A stretch of DNA of 64,000 nt from positions 32,552,987 to 32,616,986 of the forward strand of contig CP136063.1 in the NCBI GenBank assembly GCA_032622095.1. The letters are read 5' to 3'. Of this stretch, positions 45,489 to 59,400 are shown one piece after another. Both the position numbers and the translations under genes were made by a program. Within the stretch, counting starts at the first letter, position 1. Every line of letters starts with the position of its first letter. The notes beneath the pieces are model-generated. The model ran no database searches. It was not told the DNA's origin and worked only from the letters and a program-made list of their open reading frames with translations. The stretch comes from Siphonodentalium dalli (taxonomy: Eukaryota; Mollusca; Scaphopoda; Gadilida; Siphonodentaliidae).

Positions 45489-46285
45489 ATCCCCACCCAG
45501 GTGTACCTTGGTGTTATTCACCCAGGTGTTCCTTGGTGTTTCCTACCCATGTGTACCTTGGTGTTTCCCACCCAGTTGTACCTTGGTGTTTTCTTACCCA
45601 GGTGTACCTTGGTGTTTTCTTACCCAGGTGTACCTTGGTGTTTTCTTACCCAGGTGTACCTTGGTGTTTTCCTGCCCAGGTGTACCTTGGTGTTTTCTTA
45701 CCCAGGTGTACCTTGGTGTTTTCCTGCCCAGGTGTACCTTGGTGTTTCCTTACCTGGGTATACCTTGGGGTTTTCTCACCCAGGTAGGAAACACCAGGGT
45801 ACACCTGGGTGAATTACACCTAGGTAACCTGGGTGGGAAACACCCAGGTAGGAAACCGCAGGGTACACCTGGGTGAATTACACCAAGGTACACCTGGGTG
45901 AGAAACACCCAGGTAGGAAACACCATGGTACACCTGGGTGAATAACACCTAGGTAACCTGGGTGGGAAACACCCAGGTAGGAAACAGCAGGGTACACCTG
46001 GGTGAATAACACCATGGTACACCTGGGTGGGGAAACACCCAGGTAGGAAACACCAGGGTACACCTGGGTGGGAAACACCCGTGTAGGGTACACCTGGGTG
46101 TGGTCACCTGGGTAATTACACCCAGGTTTATCCATACCAGGGTTTTTATCCAGTTTCAGGTGGGTAAATCATGGTAAAACCCAGGTTTCGAGGGGTCTTG
46201 ATGGTTGGTGGATGTCTTGGTAGATAGATTTTTACCTGGGTTTCGGCCCAAAAAACCTGGGTGGATTTACCCAGGTACATTTTTA
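45489..46285. repeat. Minisatellite that switches orientation
   Basis: 45489-45780: about eleven head-to-tail units of 26-27 bp (cccaggtgtaccttggtgtt plus ttctta or similar). 45781-46285: the same motif mostly in inverse, ggtacacctgggtgaataac plus caggtaggaaacacc, in larger composite units of about 60-120 bp. All frames translate to repeated proline/glycine/valine-rich peptides and are not genes. Confidence 0.9.
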
Positions 46286-46442
46286 TATGGGTATTGTCAG
46301 AATGACGGAAGAAGTCGTTCCATTTTTTTTAATCTTAGTTTGGCCACCAACTTTTCGTCCAAGACCTATATCACGATTCTCATTATTGCTGCCTTTTGTG
46401 CTGCCTTCAAAATACCTATCCTACACAACACACATGATATTA

Positions 46443-47023
46443 ACACTTCTTAGATTGTAGAGTAGAAACTTCATTGGTGACTGTTAATAATTAAGAGTAC
46501 ATGTAGATCTTATCGCAGGCACAATTATATGCACAAGAACACCTCTATCAAATATCTTGCATGTACTTCCAATATTTTATTTCTTGTAATAGTGTGTTCG
46601 AACAACATTTGGGCAGTTCAAAAAACCCGAAATCGCTTCTCCGCTATTCCAAACGATCAAGTGCAGGAACAGGAGAACATCAAATTGAAAGGAAATGGAG
46701 GGTTGATAGGTTTAACAGAGAGCTCATCATCAATAATCATTAGATGGCTACAACTCCCCGAACCAGATGTGTTTTTCTCCCATGAGAGTCGGCTATTTCC
46801 CCCGCCTTATCAACGGGAGGTAAATTCAAGGGGGCACAATCTGATTTGCTGGGATGTATTCGGGAAGCAATTGGAGATATATCGGACCCACCTAAAAATG
46901 TTCAGTGCAAGATATTTGATGAAGGCGTTCTTGTGGATATGATTGTACCTGCAATATAGTATCTACTTTTAATGATTACGCCCAGACACTAATGAAGTTT
47001 CTACTCTACAGACTAAGAAGTGT
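46443..47023. mobile_element. TA-flanked TIR element enclosing a coding remnant
   Basis: TA at 46441-46442 and 47024-47025. TIRs of about 36 bp: ACACTTCTTAGATTGTAGAG on the left, inverse on the right (ctctacagactaagaagtgt). No transposase. The interior carries the decayed coding fragment at 46664-46959. Confidence 0.7.
46664..46959 (+). pseudogene. Decayed protein-coding fragment inside a TIR element
   Basis: Protein-like sequence is split over two frames: a first part (GLTESSSS...RWLQLPEPDV, about 46694-46820) and a second part (SDLLGCIREAIGDIS...VQCKIFDEGVLVDM), ending in a stop at 46957-46959. The change of frame falls near 46820. The composition is unlike the surrounding repeats and resembles a globular protein. 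I recall loosely similar uncharacterised proteins from marine invertebrates but cannot name a family. No function is assigned. Confidence 0.35.
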
Positions 47024-47025
47024 TA

Positions 47026-47567
47026 CTGTCATATGTATGTGGTGTGGGACATATGAAACGAGCTGCCTACCAGGTAGGATTGTGGTACACTTATGTCATG
47101 CCAAGCTGCAGGTGTGTGCTCAGAACTCATTAAGTGTTGTTGCAAATCACAAACTTTTAACAGATGCAAATGTGCAAACGCTGATTTACCATACACAGAG
47201 TTATGTAAATGTAATTGTGTGCTTAAAATATTTGTTCAACGTATAAACACAGGCAGCGGTGATTATAACATGACAATCTATGAGTTGCTATCTATCGGCT
47301 GGTATTATCAGTCTGTGAACATTATAGTTATATAACATAACTAACATGAATTTAAGAACACAGTATAAACAAAGATAGGCCATCTTTATGTGTATTATTG
47401 ATTGACAATTTAAAGTTGTGACCTGAAATGCATATCTATATACATGTATACACCCCTCTTAAATGCTAGATTACATAAGTCAATGATATTGGGTCAAATA
47501 TATCAATTAATGGTATTATAGATTCTTTTATTTTTATTTTATTTCACCAAAAAATTACATGTATATA
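47026..47567. other. No gene recognised
   Basis: AT-rich spacer between two mobile elements. Confidence 0.4.
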
Positions 47568-48975
47568 TAGTGGGGGGGATAATTACAGGAAAACATAAAA
47601 ATCGTTCACTTTGTGATAGAAGCGCCAAACTTTCAGAATTTGTTAAGTGGTTGGTGAGTATCACTAAACTGGCTGGTTCCAGATTTTGGAGGTCACCTTG
47701 ACCTTCAATTTGACCTTGACCTTTTTGAAAATCTCAGTTTTTGGGTTGGGTGGTTTATGCTATCCTTTTCTTGTGAAAATCGCATCTTCTCACAGATTTC
47801 TCAATACAATTATAGTTGGGAGGTGACCACGGTTCATTTGGGCCAAAACATATCTAAATTATCATAAGATGGCCGCCAATATGGCCGCCGGAAGTTGAAA
47901 ATATGACATTTTTTCACAAATATCTTCTAGTTCATTTCCTGCTGTTTGGAACTGGTTGAGTAATGCAACTTTATTTTGTGTTTTGTATATTAACCGATCA
48001 TTGGAGCAATTAAATATGCAATTATTGGGGCCCTAACCCCTTCCAATCCGTCAAAAAATCGATTTTACAGAACGCGGTACAAAATTTTACAAAAATATCA
48101 CAATTGGGATTCTAGTCATATTTCAACTAGAAATGAAAAGAAAATTGTAATGCAAGTGAGGCATATCATTACCTATGAATATTCCAATTCTCTGGAACCA
48201 AAAATCTTACCTTGGCTCAAAATGGCTGCCAAATTTGCCGCCAAAATATGGAAAATTGTAAATATTGCACCAGGGTGTCATGCAATTGCTTACAAGTTGT
48301 GGTTGATGTATAACATTGGCTAATATGTATTCTATACATTGAATACTAACATGTCTGATACACCATGTGTCATTGTTACTATTGTCACCACTGACATCAC
48401 CAGGTATATTGGATTTTTCTCTCACAAACTTGACATATATATCGGCAAAAAATCACTTTTCAAGGTTCGACCATTTTTTTCAAATAAAATGCAACTACCT
48501 TTGGTACCAAATGTGTTTATTGTTTTGACCTATCTTAAATGTGTCACACTATGGGGTTTATAGACTAAATTGCTCAAGATGGCTTCCAAAATGGCAACCA
48601 AATTTGTAAAAAGTAATTTTTTTACACATATCCAGAAAATTATTCTCTGCGTTATCCGAAAAGGTAGCAAATTGTGACTCACTTGGTTATTATACCTGTT
48701 AGTTAATTAACTGACAACTATGTTCTATTATGTTTATCCTAGTTCCGTATGGGGCATGACAAATTCATTTTAAAGTTGCAGTATGGAATTTTGCGAATAA
48801 CCTCTTTTGTGATTATGGCCATATTATTGAAAGGAAATGGGCAGAACTTTGAGACGGAACTGAGATGAACCATGAGATGTGGGTATAGTCTGGCCCATTA
48901 TGATAAAAATTTATCAACTGGATACAGGGTGGAAGCCAAGATGACAGCCAGGGAGTTACTCTATGATCGTTGATG
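47568..48975. repeat. Left inverted arm of the foldback element
   Basis: Unique-looking sequence with landmarks ggtcaccttgaccttcaatt, aagatggccgccaatatggc and gccagggagttactctatg, each found inverted in the right arm. Frames across it (for example 48339-48563) have mirrored counterparts at 51647-52033 and are not genes. Confidence 0.8.
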
Positions 48976-49560
48976 AGGATAATAGGTATACCGCGAGTTA
49001 TTGTATGGTCATGGATGATGTGTGGGTATATGGGGAGTGCCCTGTTGGCAACGGTGGGTTGTATATTTATATATGTTGTGGATGTGTTATCATTGATGGT
49101 GTATGGGTAGTAGATGCATGATCATGAGTATGGCAAGTGTGGAACTTATGAGATGTTGTATGTGCGGGTATTGGTATATCTGGAAGGGCTCACCATTGGT
49201 GATGTGCATATGTATAACTGGATTTACTCTATGGTAATGGATATGGCGAATAAGTATACATGTAGTGGCTGTATAGTCCACGGTGAGGTGGATAGGTATA
49301 CAACGCGTGACTGTATGATCGTGAATGCAGTGAATATGTATACATAGAGTGACTATATGGCCATGTGTCGGGTGTATGTGTATACCTGGTGTTCATACAT
49401 GGTGACTCGTGGCTGTTTCGTCGTTTGTGGTATGTATGGGTATAACCAAGTATGGCTGTATGGTCAGGTGTACGTGTATAAAGTGGGTGACTATGTTGTC
49501 ATTTGTGTTGTGTTTATGTAGATATGGAGTGACTGAGGTAATGGGTGGGTTGTACATGTG
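48965..49560. repeat. Minisatellite, left array of the foldback element
   Basis: Degenerate units of about 42-46 bp, each with ggtatac or gtgtatac plus gtgactatatggtcatg. Units are diverged enough that open frames arise by chance on both strands. Confidence 0.75.
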
Positions 49561-49739
49561 TACCTTGGGTGACACAATAACTCAAGGATATGTTAATCAA
49601 TGGAGAGGTCATGTCAGAGAGTTCTCTATCTTGATGGTGTTTAAAAACATGGGGGGCGTTAAACACGGAAAACGATGGCCACCTATTAACACACAGTCAT
49701 TACTTATATACATAAACACCACAGACATAACAATATAGT
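49561..49739. other. Centre of the foldback element
   Basis: A roughly 180-bp non-repetitive core between the inverted minisatellite arrays, at the symmetry centre of the arrays. No coding capacity. Confidence 0.5.
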
Positions 49740-51300
49740 GACCCACTGTATAAATGTACACCTGACCCATGACCACGGGTGACCTTACAGCCACGCGTCA
49801 CGATACAGGCACACCGGGGATACTTCTAAACATGACCGATAACTATATAGTCATTCCTTGTATACCCATTCAGCTCACCATTGGCCATAAGGTCATCCCC
49901 TGTATACATATTCACCAAACACGTGGTCAAATAGACAATCAATATATACATAAACAATGACCATAAAGTCACTCCGGGTATACATATGCACCTCACCAAT
50001 GGCCATATAGCCATTCGCTTCATACACATACCTTCACCAATGGTACCTGACCTATGGCCATATAGTCACACCGTGTGTACCTATTCAAAAACATTCATAC
50101 ACGACCATGGTCAATCCTTGCATACATATTCACCTCAACATTGGCCATGTCACTCCCTGTATCCCTATTTGTCACACCATAGCCGCATAGTCACTCAATA
50201 TATACTAATACATCCCAGCCATGTCAGTATAGTCACTCCATGTATGCATATGCACTTTATCCATGGCCATATAGCCACTTGCTATATACACATATCCCTT
50301 GCCCATGACAAAAAGCAACACATGTGTATACTGATATAACCTACACATGACCATACCACCACGAGTCACCAAACAGGAACACCAGGTATACTCATACGCC
50401 TGACACATGACCATTTTAATAGTCACCCCCTGTATAGATGTCCATTATATTTATGACCATACTGTCACTACTTGTATACCTACATGTACTCATCTCACCA
50501 TTGACCATACATTCACTACCTGTATACCTATATCGACACACATAGTCATATAACCACTCAATATACATATACAGCCCACCCTAGACCATAGATTCACTCC
50601 AAGCATACAAGTAAACCTCACTAATGGCAATTCAGCCCTTCCAGATATACACACAACCACCCAAACAATCCATACTTGCATATACACCTCACACATGACA
50701 ATTCAGCAATTCACTGTATAATCATACATGCCATCCATGATAATAGAGCTAATCCCTATACACCAACCAATGATAATACATCCATAAGATATATAAATAT
50801 GCATCCCACCCGTTACCACAAAGACACTCCCTATATACTCACACACTCGACAATGTCCACCAAGCTTACTCCAGGTAATCATATTCAATCATGTCCGTAC
50901 AGTCATTCCATGTATACCTATACACATTACCCGTAACCATCAAATCACACCCTATTTACCAACACACCCATTCATGATCATACAGACAACACATGTACAT
51001 CACACCCATGACCTTAGAGTCACTCCATATATACATAATCAACACATAGATGACCATGTAGCTATATCCATACACCACACCAATGCCCATACAGGCACAC
51101 CTGGATATACACAATCATACACTATACAGTCACTCCATGCATACCGATTCACCTCACACCTGACCATGACATCTCCTTGTATACATAGATCTTACAATGG
51201 ACAACCCACTCATAACCATATAGTCACTCATTGTATACCTATTCACATAAGTCATGACATACAATAAATCACTGTATACCTATTCACCTCACGTATGATC
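49740..51300. repeat. Minisatellite, right array of the foldback element
   Basis: About 35 degenerate units of 42-46 bp (accatatagtcactcc then gtatacatattcacctcac), the reverse complement of the left array but about 2.6 times longer. The asymmetry implies unequal expansion after the foldback arose. Confidence 0.8.
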
Positions 51301-52662
51301 ATAGAGTAACTCCCTGGCTACGATCTTGGCATCCACACTGTATTCAGTTGACATTTTCTTAGCATAATGGACCAGAATAGCCGAATATTATGGTCCATCT
51401 CAATTCTGTCTCAAAGTTCTGCCCATTTCCTTTCAATAACTATGGCCAAAATCACAAAAGAGGTGCTCAGCAAAATTACATACTTTAAAATGAATTATTT
51501 TGCCCCATACGGAAGTGGGACAACCAGAATAGAACATTTAGTTGTCAGTTAATTAACTAACACGTATAATAACCAAGTGAGTCACATTTTGCTACATTTT
51601 CGGATAATGCAGAGAATGTTCGGGATATATGTAAAAAATTAACATTTTACAAATTTGGTTGCCATTTTGGAAGCCATCTTGAGCAATTTGGTCTATAAAC
51701 ACCGTAGTGAGACACATTTAAGATAGACCAAAACAATAAAAACCTTTCAATCCAAAGATAGTTACATTTTACCTGAAAAAATGGTCCAAACCTGAAAAGT
51801 GAATTTTTGCCAATATTTATGTCAAGTTTTTGAGAGAAAAGTCCAATATTTTTGACGATGTCAGTGGTGACAATAGTAACAATTAACCATGGTGCATCAG
51901 ACATGTTAGTATTCAATGTATAGAATGCATAATTGCCAATTTTATACATCAACCACAACTTGCAAATGATTGCAGGAGACGCTGGTGTAATATTTACCAT
52001 TTTCCATATTTTGGCGGCCATATTGGCAGCCATTTTGAGCCAAAGTAAGAATTTGGTTCCAGTGATTTGGAATATTCATAGGTAATGATATGCCTCACTT
52101 ACATTACAAAGTTATGTTCATTTCTTGTTGAAATATGACTAGAATCCCAATTGTGATTTTTTGTAAAATTTTATACCGCATCCTGTAAAATCGAAGTTTT
52201 GAGGGATTGGAAGGGGCTAGGACCACAATAATTGCATATTTAATTGCTCCAATGATCGGTTAATATACAAAACACAAAATAAAGTTGCATTACTCAACCA
52301 GTTCCAAACAGCATGAATTGAACTAGAAGATATTTGTGAAAAATTGTCATATTTTCAACTTCCGGCGGCCATATTGGCGGCCATCTTATGAAAATTTAGA
52401 TATGTTTTGGCCCAAATGAACCGTAGTCACCTCCCAACTATAACTGTATTGAGAAAACTGTGAGAAGATGCGATTTTTACAAGAAGAGGATGGCATAAAC
52501 CACCCAACCCAAAAACTGAGATTTTCAAAAAGGTCAAGGTCAAATTGAAGGTCAAGGTGACCTCCAAAATCTGGAACCAGCCAGTTTAGTGATACTCACC
52601 AACTACTTAACAAACTCTGAAAGTTTGGCGCTTCTATCACAAAGTGAACGATTTTGCAACTA

Positions 52663-52703
<41 letters not shown>

Positions 52704-52707
52704 ACTA
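51290..52707. repeat. Right inverted arm of the foldback element
   Basis: Inverse of 47568-48975 with roughly 5-10% divergence by eye. It ends in a 40-C tract (52664-52703) where the left arm has only 7 G, so the homopolymer has expanded on this side. Confidence 0.8.
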
Positions 52708-53331
52708 ATACCCTATATGTGTTGTATATATATTGGATGTTCATTTTCGAAACTTTTAAAACCGCATATTGTATATGATTGCATATTGCCATTCTATTGG
52801 TTGAACATATTTGAAATGATCAAATAAATTGTTATTATGCATACAATTGTTAATTTCAACAGTATACTGACAATGAGATTGTTACATTATAATATATGAT
52901 GAATTGCGATCGACAAACTCATTTTATAAGATTTAATCAAAGATTTATTGAATCCTTACAACAAGTCACATTTTCGTGATTTTTGGGGTGAGGGGTAACA
53001 TAAACCAAGTTTTCTGAAACGTTGTTACATATTCAACACATACAATGTGTTAATCGTTTTCAGTGTATATGTCCAATACATATAAGACCGAACATTGTGA
53101 ACTATCGCAAATATCCTATGAGTAAATGACCATTTATTGGACCAAAATATTTGAAATGACGAGGATTTTCTTACAAAATTGCATATGTTTTGTCGAAAAA
53201 GATGTTATATTTCAACTTTGATCATTGTGTATGTAATTGCCATTGCAGTATTTAGAAATGTGATCAAATAGTGTCCTTTATAGATTCTCATCCATGTTCT
53301 ATCGGATGCTTATCACAAAAACAATATTTCA
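52708..53331. other. AT-rich spacer before the gap, no gene
   Basis: No recognised repeat or coding sequence. Confidence 0.45.
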
Positions 53332-53431
53332 NNNNNNNNNNNNNNNNNNNNNNNNNNNNNNNNNNNNNNNNNNNNNNNNNNNNNNNNNNNNNNNNNNNNN
53401 NNNNNNNNNNNNNNNNNNNNNNNNNNNNNNN
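53332..53431. other. Assembly gap of 100 N
   Basis: Exactly 100 unspecified bases, the conventional placeholder for a gap of unknown size. The satellite starts directly after it, so the true array probably extends into the gap. Confidence 0.95.
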
Positions 53432-56400
53432 TACCAATATTTAGTGTGCTACTCCTGGTACTTTTCGAGTAATAAGGGTTGCAAAAGTGTCCAGTATAAT
53501 AATAATGAAAAATATTCGAAAAAGGGCCATAACTCTGTCAAAAGATATTGGACCAACATCTGGATACCATTATTTTTAGTAGACCTTAGATGCCTATATT
53601 CGCTAGAGATTTCGCGGTCCTCCTCCCATTAGTTTCTGAGTATTTTCAATTAAACAGAAAACGGCCGCAGTAGAAAAACAATATACTTCCTTGGTTACAC
53701 CATGGAAGTATAATAATAGGGAAAATCATGAGTGGAAAGAATCCCAGTTTAGGGACGTAAAATGTGAAGTATGGTGAGTATATGTTGTCAAGACATGTGT
53801 AGGTTTATCTCAAGTGTTTGGACGTGACCCCACCCCTGCCTCGAAATTGGGTGACGGGATTGGGAAAACATCAACCCTGGCACAAAATGCGAAGTTTGAG
53901 GGCCCGTATCTCCGTTAGTTTCCAACGGATTTTAAAATTATTTTCAGTTTTGCGATCTGCCGCTAACATAGATTGTATAGTGTAAATTTCATCTGATTTG
54001 GAGACGGATAACACTTTGATTATTGGAAAGCATATGGGCCCAAATATAAAATTGGACGGCCAAAATCTCCGCCATTTCCCAACGTATTTACGATCTGTTT
54101 TCAGCTTCGAGATCGGCTGATGTTGCAGATGTTATATTCTAAGTTTCATCTGATTCGGAAAAGAATTAAAAATTGGTACCACTGACCACCCCTCCCCAGA
54201 CCCACAATACTGAACCGACACTTGCAAAATTTGGCCCACCGCGTGCCGTCTTCAGTCCGTACGCATTTTCGTATCAGATGACATCCTATGTTCGATATCT
54301 TCGGAGGAGATGTGTTATCAAGCACATGGGCCCAAAATTGCAAAGTTTGAGGGCCCGCGATTCTTTTAGTTTTCGATCGATTTTCGAAATTCTTCCAGCT
54401 TCTAGATCGGCTGATGTTGCAGATGTTATATTCCAAGTTTCATCTGATTCCGAGAATAATTAAAAATTGGTACCACGGACCACCCCTCCCCAGACCCACA
54501 ATAATGAACCGACACTGGCAAAATTTGGCCAGTCGCGTGCCCTCTTCAGTCCGCACATATTGGCGTATCAGATGACATCCTATGTTCGATATCTTCGGAG
54601 GAGATGTGGTCACAAGCACATGGGCCCAAAATTGCAAAGTTTGAGGGCCCGTAACTCTTGCATGTCTTCTCTGATTTCAAAAATCCTTTCTAGTATGGAT
54701 TTGTTTTCGTTCAGGGAATCAACATACTTAAATAGAGGAATGTCAATCAAAACCTTTTTTTCGAAAATTTTGCCCCCACCCCAGCGTCAAAATATATGGC
54801 CGACCCTGTTCAATTTTCTTTTTCAGACTAAACTGACAACGGTCAACACGACTATGAAATCCAAATGCAGTTATCTCTAATGATACGAGAGTACAGCATA
54901 GTAAATCAAATAGAGGTTTGCCTATTTATGGGCGGTAACTCCTCAGGAAAAGCGCGGACACAAGTTTTGATGCCCGTGGGCAGCAGGGCATATCGAGGTG
55001 TGCATACGGTCCAATTTTCGATGCTCTGCTGCTTATAATTTCCGAGATAATAAAATGACATTTTTCAGATAAAGGGAGATAACTCCTCGGAGAAAACGCG
55101 GACAATATTCTTTATGCGACGATGGCATACAACTCTTTGACCCAAAGATACGTACCAATATTTAGTGTGCTACTCCTGGTACTTTTCGAGTAATAAGGGT
55201 TGCAAAAGTGTCCAGTATAATAATAATGAAAAATATTCGAAAAAGGGCCATAACTCTGTCAAAAGATATTGGACCAACATCTGGATACCATTATTTTTAG
55301 TAGACCTTAGATGCCTATATTCGCTAGAGATTTCGCGGTCCTCCTCCCATTAGTTTCTGAGTATTTTCAATTAAACAGAAAACGGCCGCAGTAGAAAAAC
55401 AATATACTTCCTTGGTTACACCATGGAAGTATAATAATAGGGAAAATCATGAGTGGAAAGAATCCCAGTTTAGGGACGTAAAATGTGAAGTATGGTGAGT
55501 ATATGTTGTCAAGACATGTGTAGGTTTATCTCAAGTGTTTGGACGTGACCCCACCCCTGCCTCGAAATTGGGTGACGGGATTGGGAAAACATCAACCCTG
55601 GCACAAAATGCGAAGTTTGAGGGCCCGTATCTCCGTTAGTTTCCAACGGATTTTAAAATTATTTTCAGTTTTGCGATCTGCCGCTAACATAGATTGTATA
55701 GTGTAAATTTCATCTGATTTGGAGACGGATAACACTTTGATTATTGGAAAGCATATGGGCCCAAATATAAAATTGGACGGCCAAAATCTCCGCCATTTCC
55801 CAACGTATTTACGATCTGTTTTCAGCTTCGAGATCGGCTGATGTTGCAGATGTTATATTCTAAGTTTCATCTGATTCGGAAAAGAATTAAAAATTGGTAC
55901 CACTGACCACCCCTCCCCAGACCCACAATACTGAACCGACACTTGCAAAATTTGGCCCACCGCGTGCCGTCTTCAGTCCGTACGCATTTTCGTATCAGAT
56001 GACATCCTATGTTCGATATCTTCGGAGGAGATGTGTTATCAAGCACATGGGCCCAAAATTGCAAAGTTTGAGGGCCCGCGATTCTTTTAGTTTTCGATGG
56101 ATTTTCGAAATTCTTCCAGCTTCTAGATCGGCTGATGTTGCAGATGTTATATTCCAAGTTTCATCTGATTCCGAGAATAATTAAAAATTGGTACCACGGA
56201 CCACCCCTCCCCAGACCCACAATAATGAACCGACACTGGCAAAATTTGGCCAGTCGCGTGCCCTCTTCAGTCCGCACATATTGGCGTATCAGATGACATC
56301 CTATGTTCGATATCTTCGGAGGAGATGTGGTCACAAGCACATGGGCCCAAAATTGCAAAGTTTGAGGGCCCGTAACTCTTGCATGTCTTCTCTGATTTCA

Positions 56401-59400
56401 AAAATCCTTTCTAGTATTGATTTGTTTTCGTTCAGGGAATCAACATACTTAAATAGAGGAATGTCAATCAAAACCTTTTTTTTCGAAAATTTTGCCCCCA
56501 CCCCAGCGTCAAAATATATGGCCGACCCTGTTCAATTTTCTTTTTCAGACTAAACTGACAACGGTCAACACGACTATGAAATCCAAATGCAGTTATCTCT
56601 AATGATACGAGAGTACAGCATAGTAAATCAAATAGAGGTTTGCCTATTTATGGGCGGTAACTCCTCAGGAAAAGCGCGGACACAAGTTTTGATGCCCGTG
56701 GGCAGCAGGGCATATCGAGATGTGCATACGGTCCAATTTTCGATGCTCTGCTGCTTATAATTTCCGAGATAATAAAATGACATTTTTTCAGATAAAGGGA
56801 GATAACTCCTCGGAGAAAACGCGGACAATATTCTTTATGCGACGATGGCATACAACTCTTTGACCCAAAGATACGTACCAATATTTAGTGTGCTACTCCT
56901 GGTACTTTTCGAGTAATAAGGGTTGCAAAAGTGTCCAGTATAATAATAATGAAAAATATTCGAAAAAGGGCCATAACTCTGTCAAAAGATATTGGACCAA
57001 CATCTGGATACCATTATTTTTAGTAGACCTTAGATGCCTATATTCGCTAGAGATTTCGCGGTCCTCCTCCCATTAGTTTCTGAGTATTTTCAATTAAACA
57101 GAAAACGGCCGCAGTAGAAAAACAATATACTTCCTTGGTTACACCATGGAAGTATAATAATAGGGAAAATCATGAGTGGAAAGAATCCCAGTTTAGGGAC
57201 GTAAAATGTGAAGTATGGTGAGTATATGTTGTCAAGACATGTGTAGGTTTATCTCAAGTGTTTGGACGTGACCCCACCCCTGCCTCGAAATTGGGTGACG
57301 GGATTGGGAAAACATCAACCCTGGCACAAAATGCGAAGTTTGAGGGCCCGTATCTCCGTTAGTTTCCAACGGATTTTAAAATTATTTTCAGTTTTGCGAT
57401 CTGCCGCTAACATAGATTGTATAGTGTAAATTTCATCTGATTTGGAGACGGATAACACTTTGATTATTGGAAAGCATATGGGCCCAAATATAAAATTGGA
57501 CGGCCAAAATCTCCGCCATTTCCCAACGTATTTACGATCTGTTTTCAGCTTCGAGATCGGCTGATGTTGCAGATGTTATATTCTAAGTTTCATCTGATTC
57601 GGAAAAGAATTAAAAATTGGTACCACTGACCACCCCTCCCCAGACCCACAATACTGAACCGACACTTGCAAAATTTGGCCCACCGCGTGCCGTCTTCAGT
57701 CCGTACGCATTTTCGTATCAGATGACATCCTATGTTCGATATCTTCGGAGGAGATGTGTTATCAAGCACATGGGCCCAAAATTGCAAAGTTTGAGGGCCC
57801 GCGATTCTTTTAGTTTTCGATCGATTTTCGAAATTCTTCCAGCTTCTAGATCGGCTGATGTTGCAGATGTTATATTCCAAGTTTCATCTGATTCCGAGAA
57901 TAATTAAAAATTGGTACCACGGACCACCCCTCCCCAGACCCACAATAATGAACCGACACTGGCAAAATTTGGCCAGTCGCGTGCCCTCTTCAGTCCGCAC
58001 ATATTGGCGTATCAGATGACATCCTATGTTCGATATCTTCGGAGGAGATGTGGTCACAAGCACATGGGCCCAAAATTGCAAAGTTTGAGGGCCCGTAACT
58101 CTTGCATGTCTTCTCTGATTTCAAAAATCCTTTCTAGTATGGATTTGTTTTCGTTCAGGGAATCAACATACTTAAATAGAGGAATGTCAATCAAAACCTT
58201 TTTTTTCGAAAATTTTGCCCCCACCCCAGCGTCAAAATATATGGCCGACCCTGTTCAATTTTCTTTTTCAGACTAAACTGACAACGGTCAACACGACTAT
58301 GAAATCCAAATGCAGTTATCTCTAATGATACGAGAGTACAGCATAGTAAATCAAATAGAGGTTTGCCTATTTATGGGCGGTAACTCCTCAGGAAAAGCGC
58401 GGACACAAGTTTTGATGCCCGTGGGCAGCAGGGCATATCGAGGTGTGCATACGGTCCAATTTTCGATGCTCTGCTGCTTATAATTTCCGAGATAATAAAA
58501 TGACATTTTTTCAGATAAAGGGAGATAACTCCTCGGAGAAAACGCGGACAATATTCTTTATGCGACGATGGCATACAACTCTTTGACCCAAAGATACGTA
58601 CCAATATTTAGTGTGCTACTCCTGGTACTTTTCGAGTAATAAGGGTTGCAAAAGTGTCCAGTATAATAATAATGAAAAATATTCGAAAAAGGGCCATAAC
58701 TCTGTCAAAAGATATTGGACCAACATCTGGATACCATTATTTTTAGTAGACCTTAGATGCCTATATTCGCTAGAGATTTCGCGGTCCTCCTCCCATTAGT
58801 TTCTGAGTATTTTCAATTAAACAGAAAACGGCCGCAGTAGAAAAACAATATACTTCCTTGGTTACACCATGGAAGTATAATAATAGGGAAAATCATGAGT
58901 GGAAAGAATCCCAGTTTAGGGACGTAAAATGTGAAGTATGGTGAGTATATGTTGTCAAGACATGTGTAGGTTTATCTCAAGTGTTTGGACGTGACCCCAC
59001 CCCTGCCTCGAAATTGGGTGACGGGATTGGGAAAACATCAACCCTGGCACAAAATGCGAAGTTTGAGGGCCCGTATCTCCGTTAGTTTCCAACGGATTTT
59101 AAAATTATTTTCAGTTTTGCGATCTGCCGCTAACATAGATTGTATAGTGTAAATTTCATCTGATTTGGAGACGGATAACACTTTGATTATTGGAAAGCAT
59201 ATGGGCCCAAATATAAAATTGGACGGCCAAAATCTCCGCCATTTCCCAACGTATTTACGATCTGTTTTCAGCTTCGAGATCGGCTGATGTTGCAGATGTT
59301 ATATTCTAAGTTTCATCTGATTCGGAAAAGAATTAAAAATTGGTACCACTGACCACCCCTCCCCAGACCCACAATACTGAACCGACACTTGCAAAATTTG

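Larger units (their letters stand above)
47568..52707. mobile_element. 5.1-kb foldback element with 1.4-kb inverted arms
   Basis: The ends are TAGTGGGGG and CCCCACTA with ATA on both outer sides (47565-47567, 52708-52710). Outer arms (47568-48975 and 51290-52707) are inverted copies, for example aagcgccaaactttcagaat and its inverse near 52620. Inside, minisatellite arrays are also inverted (48965-49560 against 49740-51300). It resembles the layout of known foldback elements such as Drosophila FB and sea-urchin TU. No transposase frame was seen. Confidence 0.8.

Noticed and set aside
47568-52707. CACTA superfamily assignment of the foldback element
   Set aside because: The element begins TAGTG and ends CACTA, the reverse of the CACTA-family polarity, and no transposase is present.
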